Source: Blastomussa wellsi (taxonomy: Eukaryota > Cnidaria > Anthozoa > Scleractinia > Plerogyridae). From it: 64,000 bases of DNA. The first letter of the stretch is position 1; every line of letters starts with the position of its first letter. The position numbers and the translations under genes were made by a program. The stretch spans positions 1,874,857 to 1,938,856 of the forward strand of contig OX393573.1 of NCBI GenBank assembly GCA_947652115.1, given 5' to 3'. The notes below the pieces were generated by a model, which searched no databases, was not told where the DNA came from, and saw only the letters and a list, made by a program, of their open reading frames with translations. Positions 35,501-46,760 of the stretch are shown piece after piece.

Positions 35501-38500
35501 CTCAGCTCGGCTCGGGGCCTGGAACTGGCAACTCTGGTAGCGGCTTCTACACGGTCGATGATTATCGCGAGATCTTACGTTACGCTGAAGAGAGACACGT
35601 GGAGGTCATTCCAGAATTTGACATGCCTGGTCACGGACACGCCGCGATCAAGGCGATGCAGGCGCGGCAGAAGAAACACGCAGCTATGGGGCAGTCGTTT
35701 GAAGCGGACCAGTACCTGTTGTCGGATCCGCACGATACATCTGAGTATCTTTCTGTGCAGTTCTTTATGGATAACGCCATTAATCCATGCTTGGAATCCA
35801 CTTATGAGTTCTTGGAACACGTTGTGGCCAGTGTTAGACACATGCATCATGACATCCAGCCTCTTAAGGTACCATAAATTCCGCGGCAAAATCTGAACTT
35901 TACTTTTGGGGTGATAATGTAAGTGCGATTTATTTTCAGTTTTGAAGACTAGGTTGTCTGGTAGCATGCGTGCTCTGATGAAGCAACCGGTTTCCTAGTT
36001 GAGCATATAGATATCAACAAACAAATTAGGGAGCAGAGCGAGTCGAGCTCACTTTGGGCGCTGATGCGTCTTTCAAGTTTTTTTTTCGGCTCTCTCCGCT
36101 TGCCTGTTCTCAGTTTGTCTTTTTTCGCAAGTTAAGTAGCCTATTTTCTGAAGAAAAAAGAAAAAAATAACTAAAGTAAACGCAGAGTATTGGAACTTAC
36201 AAATGAATATTTGCCTCTTAAAGATTTTTCACTTTGGTGGAGACGAAGTGGCTCATGGCGCTTGGACCAAGTCTCCCGCTTGCAAAGAGCTTGCGCATAA
36301 ACTGGGACTGAACTTTACAAGTTCCACCATCGTCAAGGACTTGAAAGAGCACTTCGTTCGCCGAGTCGCTGAGGTGTCTTCTAAATACTGCCTTGACCTT
36401 GGCGCTTGGGAAGACGGCGTTCTCGGTGTAAAGGACACGCCTTATGATCGCAGCTACCTCAACAACAAGAACGTGTACGCATATGCCTGGGATAACGTGT
36501 GGGAATGGGGACAAGGTGATCGGGCTTACAAGCTGGCCAATGCTGATTACAAGGTAGACTATTCAAGGTAGACTACTCCACAGCGGCTTTCAAATTGTCG
36601 TAAAGACGAAACCAAACAATGAGTTTGGCCAATCACAGAGGGCACGTCCGCTCAGTGAACACGGTTCACGGTTTTACGGGAAAGACTGTAACTAATGTCG
36701 GCCGATTTCACCGAATTAAACCATTAACCGTTTTTTATTCTTATCCGCAAGGTTGTCCTCACGCAAGCAACTCATCTATACTTTGATCACCCGTACGAGC
36801 CTGACCCAGAAGAGAGAGGTTACTATTGGGCGCCCAGATTCATCGACACTCGCAAGACTTTCGGCTTTATCCCGGATGACGTGTACGCAAACGCTGATTT
36901 TAGGAGGATGGGAGACCCCATTGTCAATCTGTGCGAGGAAATGTACAAAGGAAAATGTGTTCCACTTAAGAAGCCCCAAAATATCGCAGGTATTTTAGAA
37001 AAAATAACACAAATCAAATGAAAGAGAATCGTGCTGTTAATTATTAATTAATCGCTGTGAAAAATCCGCAAATATGAAATTTCGAGAGTTGGCCCAATGG
37101 TTAGTGCGCTGGACTCCGGATCGGACGATCCGGGTTCGAGCCTCTAGCCGGGGCACTGCGTTGTGTTCTTGGGCACTTTACCCTCACAGTGCCTCTCTCC
37201 ACCCAGTTGTATACATGGTTACTGGCGGATTTACTGCTGGGGTTAACTCTCCGATGGACTAGCATCCCAACCAGGGGGGACTAGAAATACTCTCTGTCAC
37301 CTCACGCTAAGGAAACCTGGATAAGGTCCGGCGGTATGGGCCACTAGGCTCGTATGTAGACTTTACCTACCACTGGAACAAAGGTGAATGCAGTCAGCTC
37401 AACTCTGAGGCAACTCTGTAAGAAGGACACTTCTGTAGGACAGACACCTCTGTTAGACGGACAACTCTGTAAGACGGACACTTCTGTAGGACGGACACCT
37501 CTGTAAGACTGAAAATAACCATGCGGCCATTTACAAGTAATCTAGCCAGGAGACGGTAGCACAGAATATCGGAAAAGCTTCTATGGAGTGGGTCACTTTA
37601 ACACCACAACCTCTTCCTTATATAGGAATGGCTGGCGCACTCTGGTCTGAAACTGTACGAACCCCAAGTCAGCTCCAGTCCATGGTCTACCCACGACTGC
37701 TAGCACTGGCCGAGAGGGCCTGGCACAAGGCTTGTTTTGAGAATGAAGTTGACAAAGTGAAACGCGATCGCGTGAGGAACATGGAATGGGAGGCGTTTGC
37801 TAATACACTTGGGCACAAGGAGCTGGCACGCTTGGATAACATGAATATTGATTACCATATACCTGTTCCTGGGGCCAGGTAATACTGTACTTTGTCTATC
37901 ATAGTTTACATTTCATCGTGTAGTTTGATCGTCCGGGTGAGAGCAGTCCTGAGAAGGATTGTTGTCGGTGACAGTGACTGACTTTTCGTTAACGTGAGCG
38001 GAAGTCATCATCAGCATCATGTGTATTTTACAGTCATCCTTCGGGCATCATGTTTGTTAGCTTCGCAAAAGCGCAGTGTATCTCAATATAATCTTAATTC
38101 GAACAAGGACTATCTCGCACAACACAATGAAATAATTCTGATGAAAGTATAGTGCTCAGTGGCGGTCATTTGAATGGTCACACACTAGGGTTTCATCCAC
38201 AGACATAAAAGTTAGAACCACGTTGTACAGCATATTAAACAGTATTACATGAAAGTACTGCTCAATAGCTTTCATTTGAATGATCACACGCTAGGGTTTC
38301 ATCCACAGACATGAATTTAGTTCTAACTCTGAGTGAATGTTTTCGCTCAGGATTGTTGCTCAAAAGCTTGAAGTAAATTCCGCCATTCCTGGTCTTGCAA
38401 TCCAGTGCAGTACTGATGATGGTAAATCTTGGAGTGACGTCAAAGATGGCATGACAGTTTCTGGTCGTGTAATACTGGGAACTAGGTAAGGTTTCTCAAA

Positions 38501-38847
38501 ATGACGTGTATTTTCTTGAGGATCACGAAGGAAAACTAGAAACAGTTTGTTGTGTTTGCGATTTTTTGCAAAGGCCAAATCACTATAACGTAACGGAATA
38601 TTACCTGACAATTCTTCTGTTAAACATTCTCGGAACTGTTATGTATATCAATATTTACTACTTACAGTAAGTGATGAACTCGTCGATAAAAAAATACAGA
38701 CTTTGTAATCTCTACCAAATAACACAGGCAAGAGATCTGAGACAGGGAATTTAAAAGTCAGTTTACTTTGAGCCTACTCTTTGATGTATGTTTTTCAGGT
38801 CAGCGGATAGAAGACGCCTAAGCAGGCTCGTAGAGATTCAAGCTTAG
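32575..38847 (+). CDS. GH20-4: secreted chitobiase-like beta-N-acetylhexosaminidase with an extra intron
   Basis: Nine exons: 32575-32632, 33084-33785, 34546-34967, 35452-35868, 36224-36553, 36752-36989, 37626-37878, 38351-38485, 38799-38847; GT/AG, phases consistent, 867 residues. Exon 1 encodes a short signal peptide (Lys then an 11-residue Val/Leu core, about 20 residues), so the product should be secreted. CHB_HEX, GH20b (ending HFHLTDDEGWRLEIPG), barrel and CHB_HEX_C follow. The catalytic Asp540-Glu541 pair in HFGGDEV sits seven residues into exon 5: the single catalytic exon of the other four genes is split here by a 355-base intron. WEDG and LWSETVRT are kept. The C-terminus is short and has no anchor. 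Closest to GH20-2; divergent from GH20-3 and 848 bases upstream of GH20-5 on the same strand. Confidence 0.9.
37083..37372 (+). repeat. tRNA-headed SINE, near full length
   Basis: It has an A box (TTGGCCCAATGGTTAG), a B box (GGGTTCGAGCC), then a body with 'gtgcctctctccacccagtt', 'catggttactggcgga' and 'gatggactagcatcccaacc', and a tail at 'ccggcggtatgggcc'. Related copies lie at 330, 9655, 18900 and 22560. Intron 6 of GH20-4. Confidence 0.75.
37411..37512 (+). repeat. 17-bp minisatellite, six copies
   Basis: Units such as CAACTCTGTAAGACGGA, CACTTCTGTAGGACGGA and CACCTCTGTTAGACGGA follow each other six times in the fixed order caact, cactt, cacct, twice. It is thus two 51-bp higher-order units. 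Intron 6 of GH20-4. Confidence 0.8.
38167..38327 (+). repeat. Tandem pair of a 106-bp repeat
   Basis: 'catttgaatggtcacac' then 'agggtttcatccacagacat' occurs at 38167 and again at 38273, with the second unit incomplete. Single units of the same family lie at 2821-2880 and 4086-4141. It ends 23 bases before exon 8 of GH20-4. Confidence 0.7.
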
Positions 38848-38867
38848 AGTGTAACGATACTTGAGTG

Positions 38868-38873
38868 AATAAA
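38868..38873 (+). terminator. Candidate poly(A) signal of GH20-4
   Basis: AATAAA lies 21 bases after the stop codon; a second AATAAA follows at 38897. Confidence 0.55.
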
Positions 38874-38958
38874 AAACAGTGTATCTGCGTGAATGAAATA
38901 AACTGTTAATATACAAAATATATTTTTTAAAATCACTGTAAGTAACACCGTCTTGGTA

Positions 38959-39206
38959 GAGCGAGTTTCAACTGAGTGTCGTAAACCAAAATGGCTAATC
39001 ACAAAGGACGGAGACAATCCAGTGAACCAATCAAAATCGAAATAATTACAGCCGACACAAAGCGCGGGAAAACGTGCACGCGCGAGTCTCTCTGGTTTTG
39101 ATTTTACTCCTGATTGGTTGAAAAAGTGGCGCGAGATTTTTAAACCAATCCCTGAGCGAAGTAATGCAAACCCAAAGTAAACGCAGAATTACGTGAAAAC
39201 TGCTCT
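38959..39206. mobile_element. MITE, TTTCAACTGAGTGTCG family
   Basis: The left end 'gagcgagtttcaactgagtg' is well preserved, while the right end ('acgtgaaaactgctct') has decayed. Interior blocks are shared with 44419-44681 in the opposite orientation. Confidence 0.7.
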
Positions 39207-39695
39207 TAGTCAACTCCTTCCTTTACCTGTTCAAAGGGAATAAAATCATGGTATCCATCCTAAGACAACAAGAAATAAAACAATGAAAACAGCTAAAATT
39301 TGCCGGATTGCCGATAAGTTCATGTATTTAAATTTGGCAGGCCCGTTTTATCTAGTTTTGGTGGTACCTGGGTGAAGGTGTACAGACTCCTTGATCAGTG
39401 GTTGGTTTGAACCAAAAAATATGTCTGGAATGCTTTTGTTATGAGGGAAACCAATCACATACAAGACAATTAAACCGCAAGCCATAACAGTAAGCATTCG
39501 TGGTTTTTTATGGTGGTGTGCTCTCACGCTTGTCAGTTGTGATGCAATAAACAGTTCAATGTTCATGATTTTCTTTTCTTCAATATTATGGAAGAAACCG
39601 TTGTGAAACAAAAGGAATAAGTTTTAAATTAAATAACTGTCCGCGTGCAGGCTCTCGGGTGTGAACAACGAGAAGTCTTCATTGAACCAACAGCA

Positions 39696-42600
39696 ATGAG
39701 ATATGTTCAGTGGCAAAATACGTTATTTCTCATAGCTTCAGAGTGTCTTCTTTCAGCAGGTTAGTAAAATTTTACTTTTTTTGTCTTTTTAAATAAAAGA
39801 AGCGAGTTGACTAAACTAATTTCTTGCCTTGGCAAAGGTGTCTCTTGTCACTATGTCGTTAAAAACACGTTATCTTTGCAATATTACTATGCAATTAGTA
39901 AATACGGTGAACTGATCCATACACGACCTGCTGTAAGATAACAGGTCATTAACTGATCTTTGTTTGTTTTGTTAACAATCAAGCGTACCGTTTAAGCCCT
40001 GCGTACCGGATAAGCCCTGCGATTTTAAACTGAATCACTTGTGCATCATTTGTTCCACGACTGAGGCAGAAGCGGGCGTGGGCCTAATCCTGATTTGACG
40101 TCACAAACTGATTTGCATTGCATCAAGTTTTTGTAAACATGCATGCAAATCAGTTTGTGATGTCAAATAACGAATAGGCCCACACCTTTCTGACTCAGTC
40201 GTATGAACAAATGATGCACAGTTTTTCGTAACTTTTGAATGCTATCGAAAGGTTCAATGTATTTCAAGCTGGTGCAAAGGTTTTTTTAGCGAAAAAATAT
40301 TTTGGGGTTAGGTGCACTTTAAACAGCGACTGGCAAGAATTCCCCGCCCTTAGCCAACTCAATCCAGCAAAACCAGCATGTAAAAGAATCTAAACTAGCC
40401 ACCTCCCCATAAACACCATCTATATAAGAACCAATTCAGGCTAACTTTAAAAGATGCATGCTCTAATATCTGGGTTTTACGGTATTTTCTCGCTTTTATT
40501 TCCGTGGTAAATCATGCAGCTTTCGAGGTTGAATTTAGAATAACCTCGCTAGAGAAATCATAATCCGTTAACAAAATAGTTTTTTTAGTTCTGTGCCAGG
40601 CAATTGATCAAGCGTCTCTCGACAACATGGCGTCCAGTCTGGATTTACGCTTTGATGTGTTATCAAACATGGCCGGGGGGAGTTACGTTCGTTTAACTTT
40701 CACCAACAAAGGGCGCTTTATAATTAGTTCTGGCAAATGGAAAATCTATTTTAGCACTTTGAGAGCAATGAATCACAGCGCCAATCCTTTGGGATGTAGC
40801 CCGAACAAGATGGCTGTCTCACACATTAATGGCTACTTTCACAAACTAACGCCTACAAGTAACTTTCCAAACCTACTTCCGGGTCGTGACGTACAAGTCG
40901 ATCTCCACGCAGGAGATGCGATTGTTGCCAAAACTGATGTCATGCCAAACTGGTATGTGGCCGCTCGTGGCTTGGAACCGAGAATCATCGACAGTACAAA
41001 AGGAGAAAGTTTGAGTTTCGTTGGACCATTTGATTCAGCCGCAAAATGGAAACGCTCTGCCCAAGACAATTACAATCCTTTCACACCGGAGACACGCTTC
41101 AAGATCAATGACATTGCTGATCTGAAAAGGTCAGGAAAGCTTATTTTACCAACTCCGTTGGTTTTAAAGTACTTAAGAACGTCACAGATAGTGGATTTAA
41201 ATGATGGAGAGTGGAATATCGTCTCTGACAAAAGATTGGATAACGAAGCGCAATATCTAGGAGGTATTTTTCTTAAAAATTCTTTATAATAAATAACAGC
41301 GATCGTGCTTCTTCAGGACTTCGGGGTGTTAAGCAAAAGAAAGTCCATAATCTGCGTTAACCCGAGTGCAAATTTTCGAAATTCTTGTAATACTACGTAT
41401 TTGCTTAGATGTTAGTGAACATCGGTCAGATGGACCTTAACTTCCTTTTGATTACCAAGTCGAATATATGGTAAGTCTGATTATTGCTCCAATGGCGCGG
41501 GAATATCATAGGTATGGTTAAAGAGTACCCACGAATAGCTTCAAATATTAATTTGATCCATTTGATTAATCTTTCTGTAGGAACGATGAAGATAAAACTG
41601 ATCAAAACTGGAACACCACCACGTAAATTTATTGAGCTCAAGATTGGTTCTGTTGAAATAAAAGACAAGAACAATGACAGCGATGAAGCATACAGCATGG
41701 AGGTTGATCCTGAGAAAGAAGTGATTAGGATTGTTGGTAAAACACCCAGGGGAGTGTTCTGGGGAGTCCAATCACTTTTAAGTATTGTGGACAATGGTCA
41801 TGTACCCTCTGTCACAGTGACGGATGCTCCGCGATACGAGTATCGAGGACTGAGCATTGATGTTGCCAGAAACTTCCTTCCAAAGAAGGAAGTAATGAAG
41901 ATCCTTGATGGGATGGCAATGTTTAAGATGAACAAACTGCATCTTCATTTAACGGATGACGAAGGATGGAGGTTGGAGATTCCCGGATTACCAGAACTTA
42001 CAGATGTAGGTCTACAAAACCATCTTCTTATGCCCATTAGGTTATCTAACCATATGCCTTTGCAGATAGGCAGAGATAACGAGATCAGCAGATAAGCATA
42101 TATGATCAGCCAAGCAGATATATAAACAGATACGCAGCAACGCCTGCAGTCAGATAGCTAGGTAGATAGCTAGGTACGTGGGTGTGTGGTAGGTAGGTAG
42201 GTAGGCAAGGTAGGCAGACAGGCAGGTCGGCAGGTAGGCAAGGTAGGTAGACAGGACGAAAGGTAAGGTTACGTAACTATAGGTAGGTAGGTAAGCAGGC
42301 ATGAAGGCAAGAGGGGCAGACAAGAAGGTACACCGATAGACATGTAAGCAGATCGGTGGTCACAGATAGGAAGATAGAAATTCAGTAGATTGATAGACAG
42401 ATACAGATTACTCAACAAGTAGAGGGAAATAACCATGTGGAAATGGATTTTAAGTACATTGGTCAATCGCTACATTTGTTACCCTCTCTTCTTTCAGGTT
42501 TCATCACAGAGATGTCATGATCTACAGGAAAGACACTGCCTTGAGCCTCAACTAGGCTCGGGTCCGTTTAACAACACGTCTGGCAGTGGTTACTATACTG

Positions 42601-45600
42601 TCAAGGATTACCAAGAACTCTTGAAGCACGCCAAAGCACGACATGTTGATATTATCCCGGAGTTCGACCTCCCTGGTCACTCACATGCTGCCATCAAAGC
42701 CATGGAATTCCGATATAGAAGACACCGCAACATCAGCCAAAACGAAGATGGGCTAAAATTCTACTTAAACGATTTAAAGGATAAATCTAGGTACCAGTCG
42801 GGACAATTCTTTTTCAATAATTCTGTCAATCCATGTATTGAGACAACGTACCAATTCGTGGATAAGTTGGTATACGAGGTGCAAGCTCTGCACAAAGAGA
42901 TCCAGCCTATGAAAGTCATCCACCTTGGAGGAGACGAGGTTCCATTAGGTGCATGGAGCCTGTCACCCGCGTGCAAAAAATTGTCTCAGAAACTAAAATC
43001 TGATTATCCTGAGTGGAAGGCGTTTTTTATTCATCGTGTTGCTAGAATTGTTGAGAAATACGGTGTCCGTATGGCTTTGTGGGAAGATGGATTAGTGGAT
43101 CACACACACATGCCTCTAATGCGGAGTAAACTGTGTGGTGACCTGGTGTATGGCTATGCCTGGGGGAACACTATGAATCTTGGTTACAGACTGGCGAATG
43201 ATGGGTACAAGGTATTCGTTGCATAACATCAGTTTACAGCCGATTTCAATGCAGTATGTAGACCCCAGTGTGTTTTCAAAACATCATTCGGCCGTCGATC
43301 ATTCGCCCAGCTGCACTGCGGGGATAAACACAACAAGGTTAAGAATCGCAAATTGGCAGCAGGCAGACCAGTTGGGTATTTACAAGCGTAGCCGAGGAGT
43401 TAAACTCGGAGCTACCGGTGGTCAGAACGGATCTTGAACCCGCGACGCTACCTCCACGCAGAAGGCCTGAAATTAAAGTTTGTCTCTCTTAACTTTGTTA
43501 TTTAAAAAAATAAATTAAACCCAAATTCTGCAGGCATAAACCTTATTTGTGATCACCTTGAGTGAATGATTGGCGCGGGACGAATGATGTTTTGAAAAAA
43601 ACTTTCTACACATGCACTGCACTAAACGCGACTGTTGATCATGGCGCAGTCAGCTCTATCATCGACACCGGCAGCAACTGTCCGTCTTAGAGAGGTGTCC
43701 AGTTTATAGAAAGTTTAGATACAGCTAGTAAAATTGACTGAAAAACTGTGCGCAGGGACCAAGAACGGCTGTCCGCCTTAGAGAGTTGTCTGCTCAGTTA
43801 TTCTATAGATCCCAACCTTTGGCGGTCTCGTCAATACCACCAGCTCTTTATTACCTCGATCGATCGATTGATCGAGGTCCGTCCGTCAGTCGGTAAGTCA
43901 GTCAATAAAAAATCAATCTTGTGAGCGGAGATCTGATGCAGCAGACCACAATTAAGTTGCTACAGGGTGCTCCGGATCCTTACTGAAATTTCCTGCTGCT
44001 TTTTTCCATCTGATGACCCAGCAACGTATTTAAAGAAGGGCTTTAAAGTGATGGCCCAGACGCTCAGAATGTTGGTGACTTGAAATGAAACCGCCAAGGA
44101 CGGTCACTAGAAGACTTTCGATAAAATCAGTCTTCTCTTTGTTTCAGGTAGTAATGACTCAAGCTTCTCATCTGTATTTTGATCACCCATACGAGCCAGA
44201 TCCGGAAGAAAGAGGATTATACTGGGCCACTCGGTACACAAACACTCGGAAGGCATTTGGCTTCATGCCTGAACAATTATACGACAGTATAGAGACAGAC
44301 GGCGATGGCAGGCCAATTGCCGATTACTGCAGTGATGTCGGCGGCTGTGTTTCACCAAAAAAACCTGAGAATATTGTTGGTAAGTAGTAAAATATTCCAA
44401 ACAGTTTCATTCACGCTAGAGCGGTTTTCACCTCAGTGTCGAAAGTAATTCTGCGTTTACTTTGGTTTTGCAGGTTTAAAGATCTCGCGCCACTTTTTCA
44501 ACCAATCAGGAGTAAAACCAAAACCATTCGAGCTCACGCCCGTATGTTTTCCCGCGCTTTGAGTCGGCTACGTGTAATTACTTCGAGTTTTGATTGTTTC
44601 ACTGGATTGTCTCCACCCTTTGTGATTGGCCAAAGTAATTACTTTGGTTTTGGTTTTACGACACTCAGTCGAAACTCGCTCGCTAATCCAAGCCACAATT
44701 CTTCGTTAAATAACAGGTTTAGCCGGATCCATCTGGTCAGAAACGATAAGGACTCCCGCTCAATTCCAGTCCATGATATTTCCAAGACTTCTTGCTGTGG
44801 CTGAGAGGGCCTGGCATCAAGACGCATGGGAAAATAACAGAAATAAATTAAACAGAAACAGAATGAAAAAGGAAAGCTGGGCAAAGTTTGCTAACACGTT
44901 GGGATACAAGGAACTAGCTCGCCTGGACAAACTCGGTATAGCTTATCATATTCCTCTGCCCGGTGCGAGGTATGTGTTATCTTCAGTTTCATTTCAATTT
45001 AGTAGAATTCTACTACTTTATTGACTATCCCCAAGGGGACTTTTTTTGTTATTATAATCTCAACCCGTGAGGTATTTTGAGAAAATGACATAATTTTCCC
45101 AAATTCTCAACCAAGCTTTGGAACAAGGAGAATTAATGGCAGCTGTAGTCTAAAAACATGACTTATAAATGTCTTAATTGATTGAAATTTAGCAAAATAT
45201 CTAGGAAAGTTGTATTGTGCACGGAAATGTAACAATATAGAAGTAGCACTTAAAAGACCTTGAAGTCTGGGTCGTCATCTGTCATAATCTTCCCAAATCT
45301 TAGCCATCCTTGACACAAATACTGCTTTCAGTTTACTGAAACAATGGCTGTCTCCTCAGGGTTATAAATAGCGCTTTGGTTACCAATGTGGCCTTCCCTG
45401 GTCTCCCTGTTGAATGCAGTATTGATGGTGGGCGAAGCTGGTTTGATCCTAAAAAGGCAACCGTTGTCAGTGGAAATCTGCTCTTCAGAACCAGGTGAGC
45501 AAACTTCAAACAGGTTTTACCGCTGTACTTAAGACTGTGAACCATAATTGGGTATAGGGGTGCCGCTGAGGGGTTTGAAACTATGACCCTGTTTAGGACA

Positions 45601-46099
45601 AAAATAACATTAAACATACTATAGCGCTAATAGTTAGTCCTGAAATCATCTCATGTTGACTGATGACAGACTAAATAAACATCGATCAACGTTTCTGATT
45701 TCGTATTGCTTAAAATCGACGACAGAGGCGCTTGAAATGACCTGTTCAGACCGAAGCGTCCTTCTCGGGATTCAGACTAATGATAGTTTTCCAAATAAAG
45801 TCTCGACAAACCAACCTCGTTCCCTCAGGGACTCTGGGAACGAGGTTGGCGACAAACCGCAGATAATATCACTTAGATGGTTCCCACTGATAAAGACTGA
45901 GACGGAGTATGACTGTCGAAACTTTGTGATGTATCTTGTAAACTATGACATGGTAACTATGGTAACGTTGTTGTAATGTTTTTCTAGGTCTGCTGATGGA
46001 AAACGAACAAGCAGAACAGCAAGAACTACTTTATCTAGAAACTATTTTGAAAAGACTCTTCTAAACAACTACAAACCGGCGTTTTATACACCTCCTTAA
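39696..46099 (+). CDS. GH20-5: secreted chitobiase-like beta-N-acetylhexosaminidase
   Basis: Exons 39696-39759, 40589-41263, 41581-42005, 42498-43211, 44148-44379, 44717-44969, 45360-45494, 45988-46099; GT/AG, phases consistent, 869 residues. Exon 1 encodes a short signal peptide (about 21 residues, hydrophobic core LFLIA then a Ser-Ala end). The CHB_HEX domain is shortened relative to the others in its middle (fewer residues between the two conserved Cys/His-containing turns). GH20b ends LHLHLTDDEGWRLEIPG; the barrel has Asp534-Glu535 in HLGGDEV, WEDG and IWSETIRT, so an active enzyme is expected. The last exon gives a basic, Arg/Lys-rich 37-residue tail with no anchor. It is the most divergent member and lies in tandem after GH20-4. 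No AATAAA is seen close behind the stop; AATAAT occurs about 25 bases on. Confidence 0.89.
40041..40219. mobile_element. MITE with GTGCATCATTTGTTC ends
   Basis: The ends pair, as do internal blocks 'gacgtcacaaactgatttgc' and the complement of 'gcaaatcagtttgtgatgtc'. About 180 bp in intron 1 of GH20-5. Confidence 0.7.
42110..42420 (+). repeat. GTAG/GATA-rich low-complexity tract
   Basis: Long runs of 'taggtaggtaggtaggcaag', 'gacaggcaggtcggcaggt' and 'gatagacagatacaga' make up about 310 bases, a decayed tetranucleotide microsatellite in intron 3 of GH20-5. Confidence 0.75.
44419..44681. mobile_element. MITE, TTTCAACTGAGTGTCG family, full-length
   Basis: Terminal repeats GAGCGGTTTTCACCTCAGTG and the complement of 'cactcagtcgaaactcgctc' bound 263 bp. 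It occupies most of intron 5 of GH20-5, ending 35 bases before exon 6. Confidence 0.75.
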
Positions 46100-46578
46100 T
46101 AAGGTTTTGAACATTTTCTAAAAGAATAATACATTTTTTAATTTTTAAACATTTGTGTGGACAATGTAATCGTGTTAATTAATAGGGTTGCCTTATTTTG
46201 GGAGAAGTTTAACTTCGGTCGTGTGTACAGACCGAAGCAATGAGAATGATCTGTTCTCACGACTGAGGTCAAGAAACAGACCGACAAAGCGCGGTTAATA
46301 CGAAAACCTTGCTCGTTCTTTGCACCTTTTTCCTTTCAAGATTTTTGGGTCTTTCGTGAAGTATTTTTAGTAAAAAAGAAAAACCACTGCTTTTGCGTCC
46401 TGTTTATGTATAACTTCCTCACCGAAACATGTGATCGGTCTAGATGCCGATCCAGGCGGAAAATCTGTCATCTAGACCGATCGATTTTAGCCAATCAAAT
46501 TCGTGAAGTCGGTAGTTCTCAGTCCTTTTGAGACATGACCATATGATAACACGAATAATAGACTAACACGGCTCATTA

Positions 46579-46760
46579 GAGCGGTTTTCAATTGAGTGTC
46601 GTAAAACCAAAACCAAGTTAATTGCCAGTGAACCAATCAAAACTCCAATTCGAAGTAAGTAAACGTAGCCGACACAAAGCGCGGGAAAACTTGCGCGCAC
46701 GAATCACGATTGGTTTTGGTTTTGCCAGGTCAAAACCGAAAGAATTTAAAATTGGCAGCC
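46579..46760. repeat. Truncated MITE, TTTCAACTGAGTGTCG family
   Basis: The left end 'gagcggttttcaattgagtg' and the block 'cacaaagcgcgggaaaactt' are present, but the right terminal repeat is missing. It lies about 480 bases past GH20-5. Confidence 0.65.

Larger units (their letters stand above)
38848..39695. other. Spacer between GH20-4 and GH20-5
   Basis: It holds the 3' end signals of GH20-4, a MITE copy at 38959-39206 and about 490 bases upstream of GH20-5. No TATA box stands out and no gene is seen. Confidence 0.5.
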
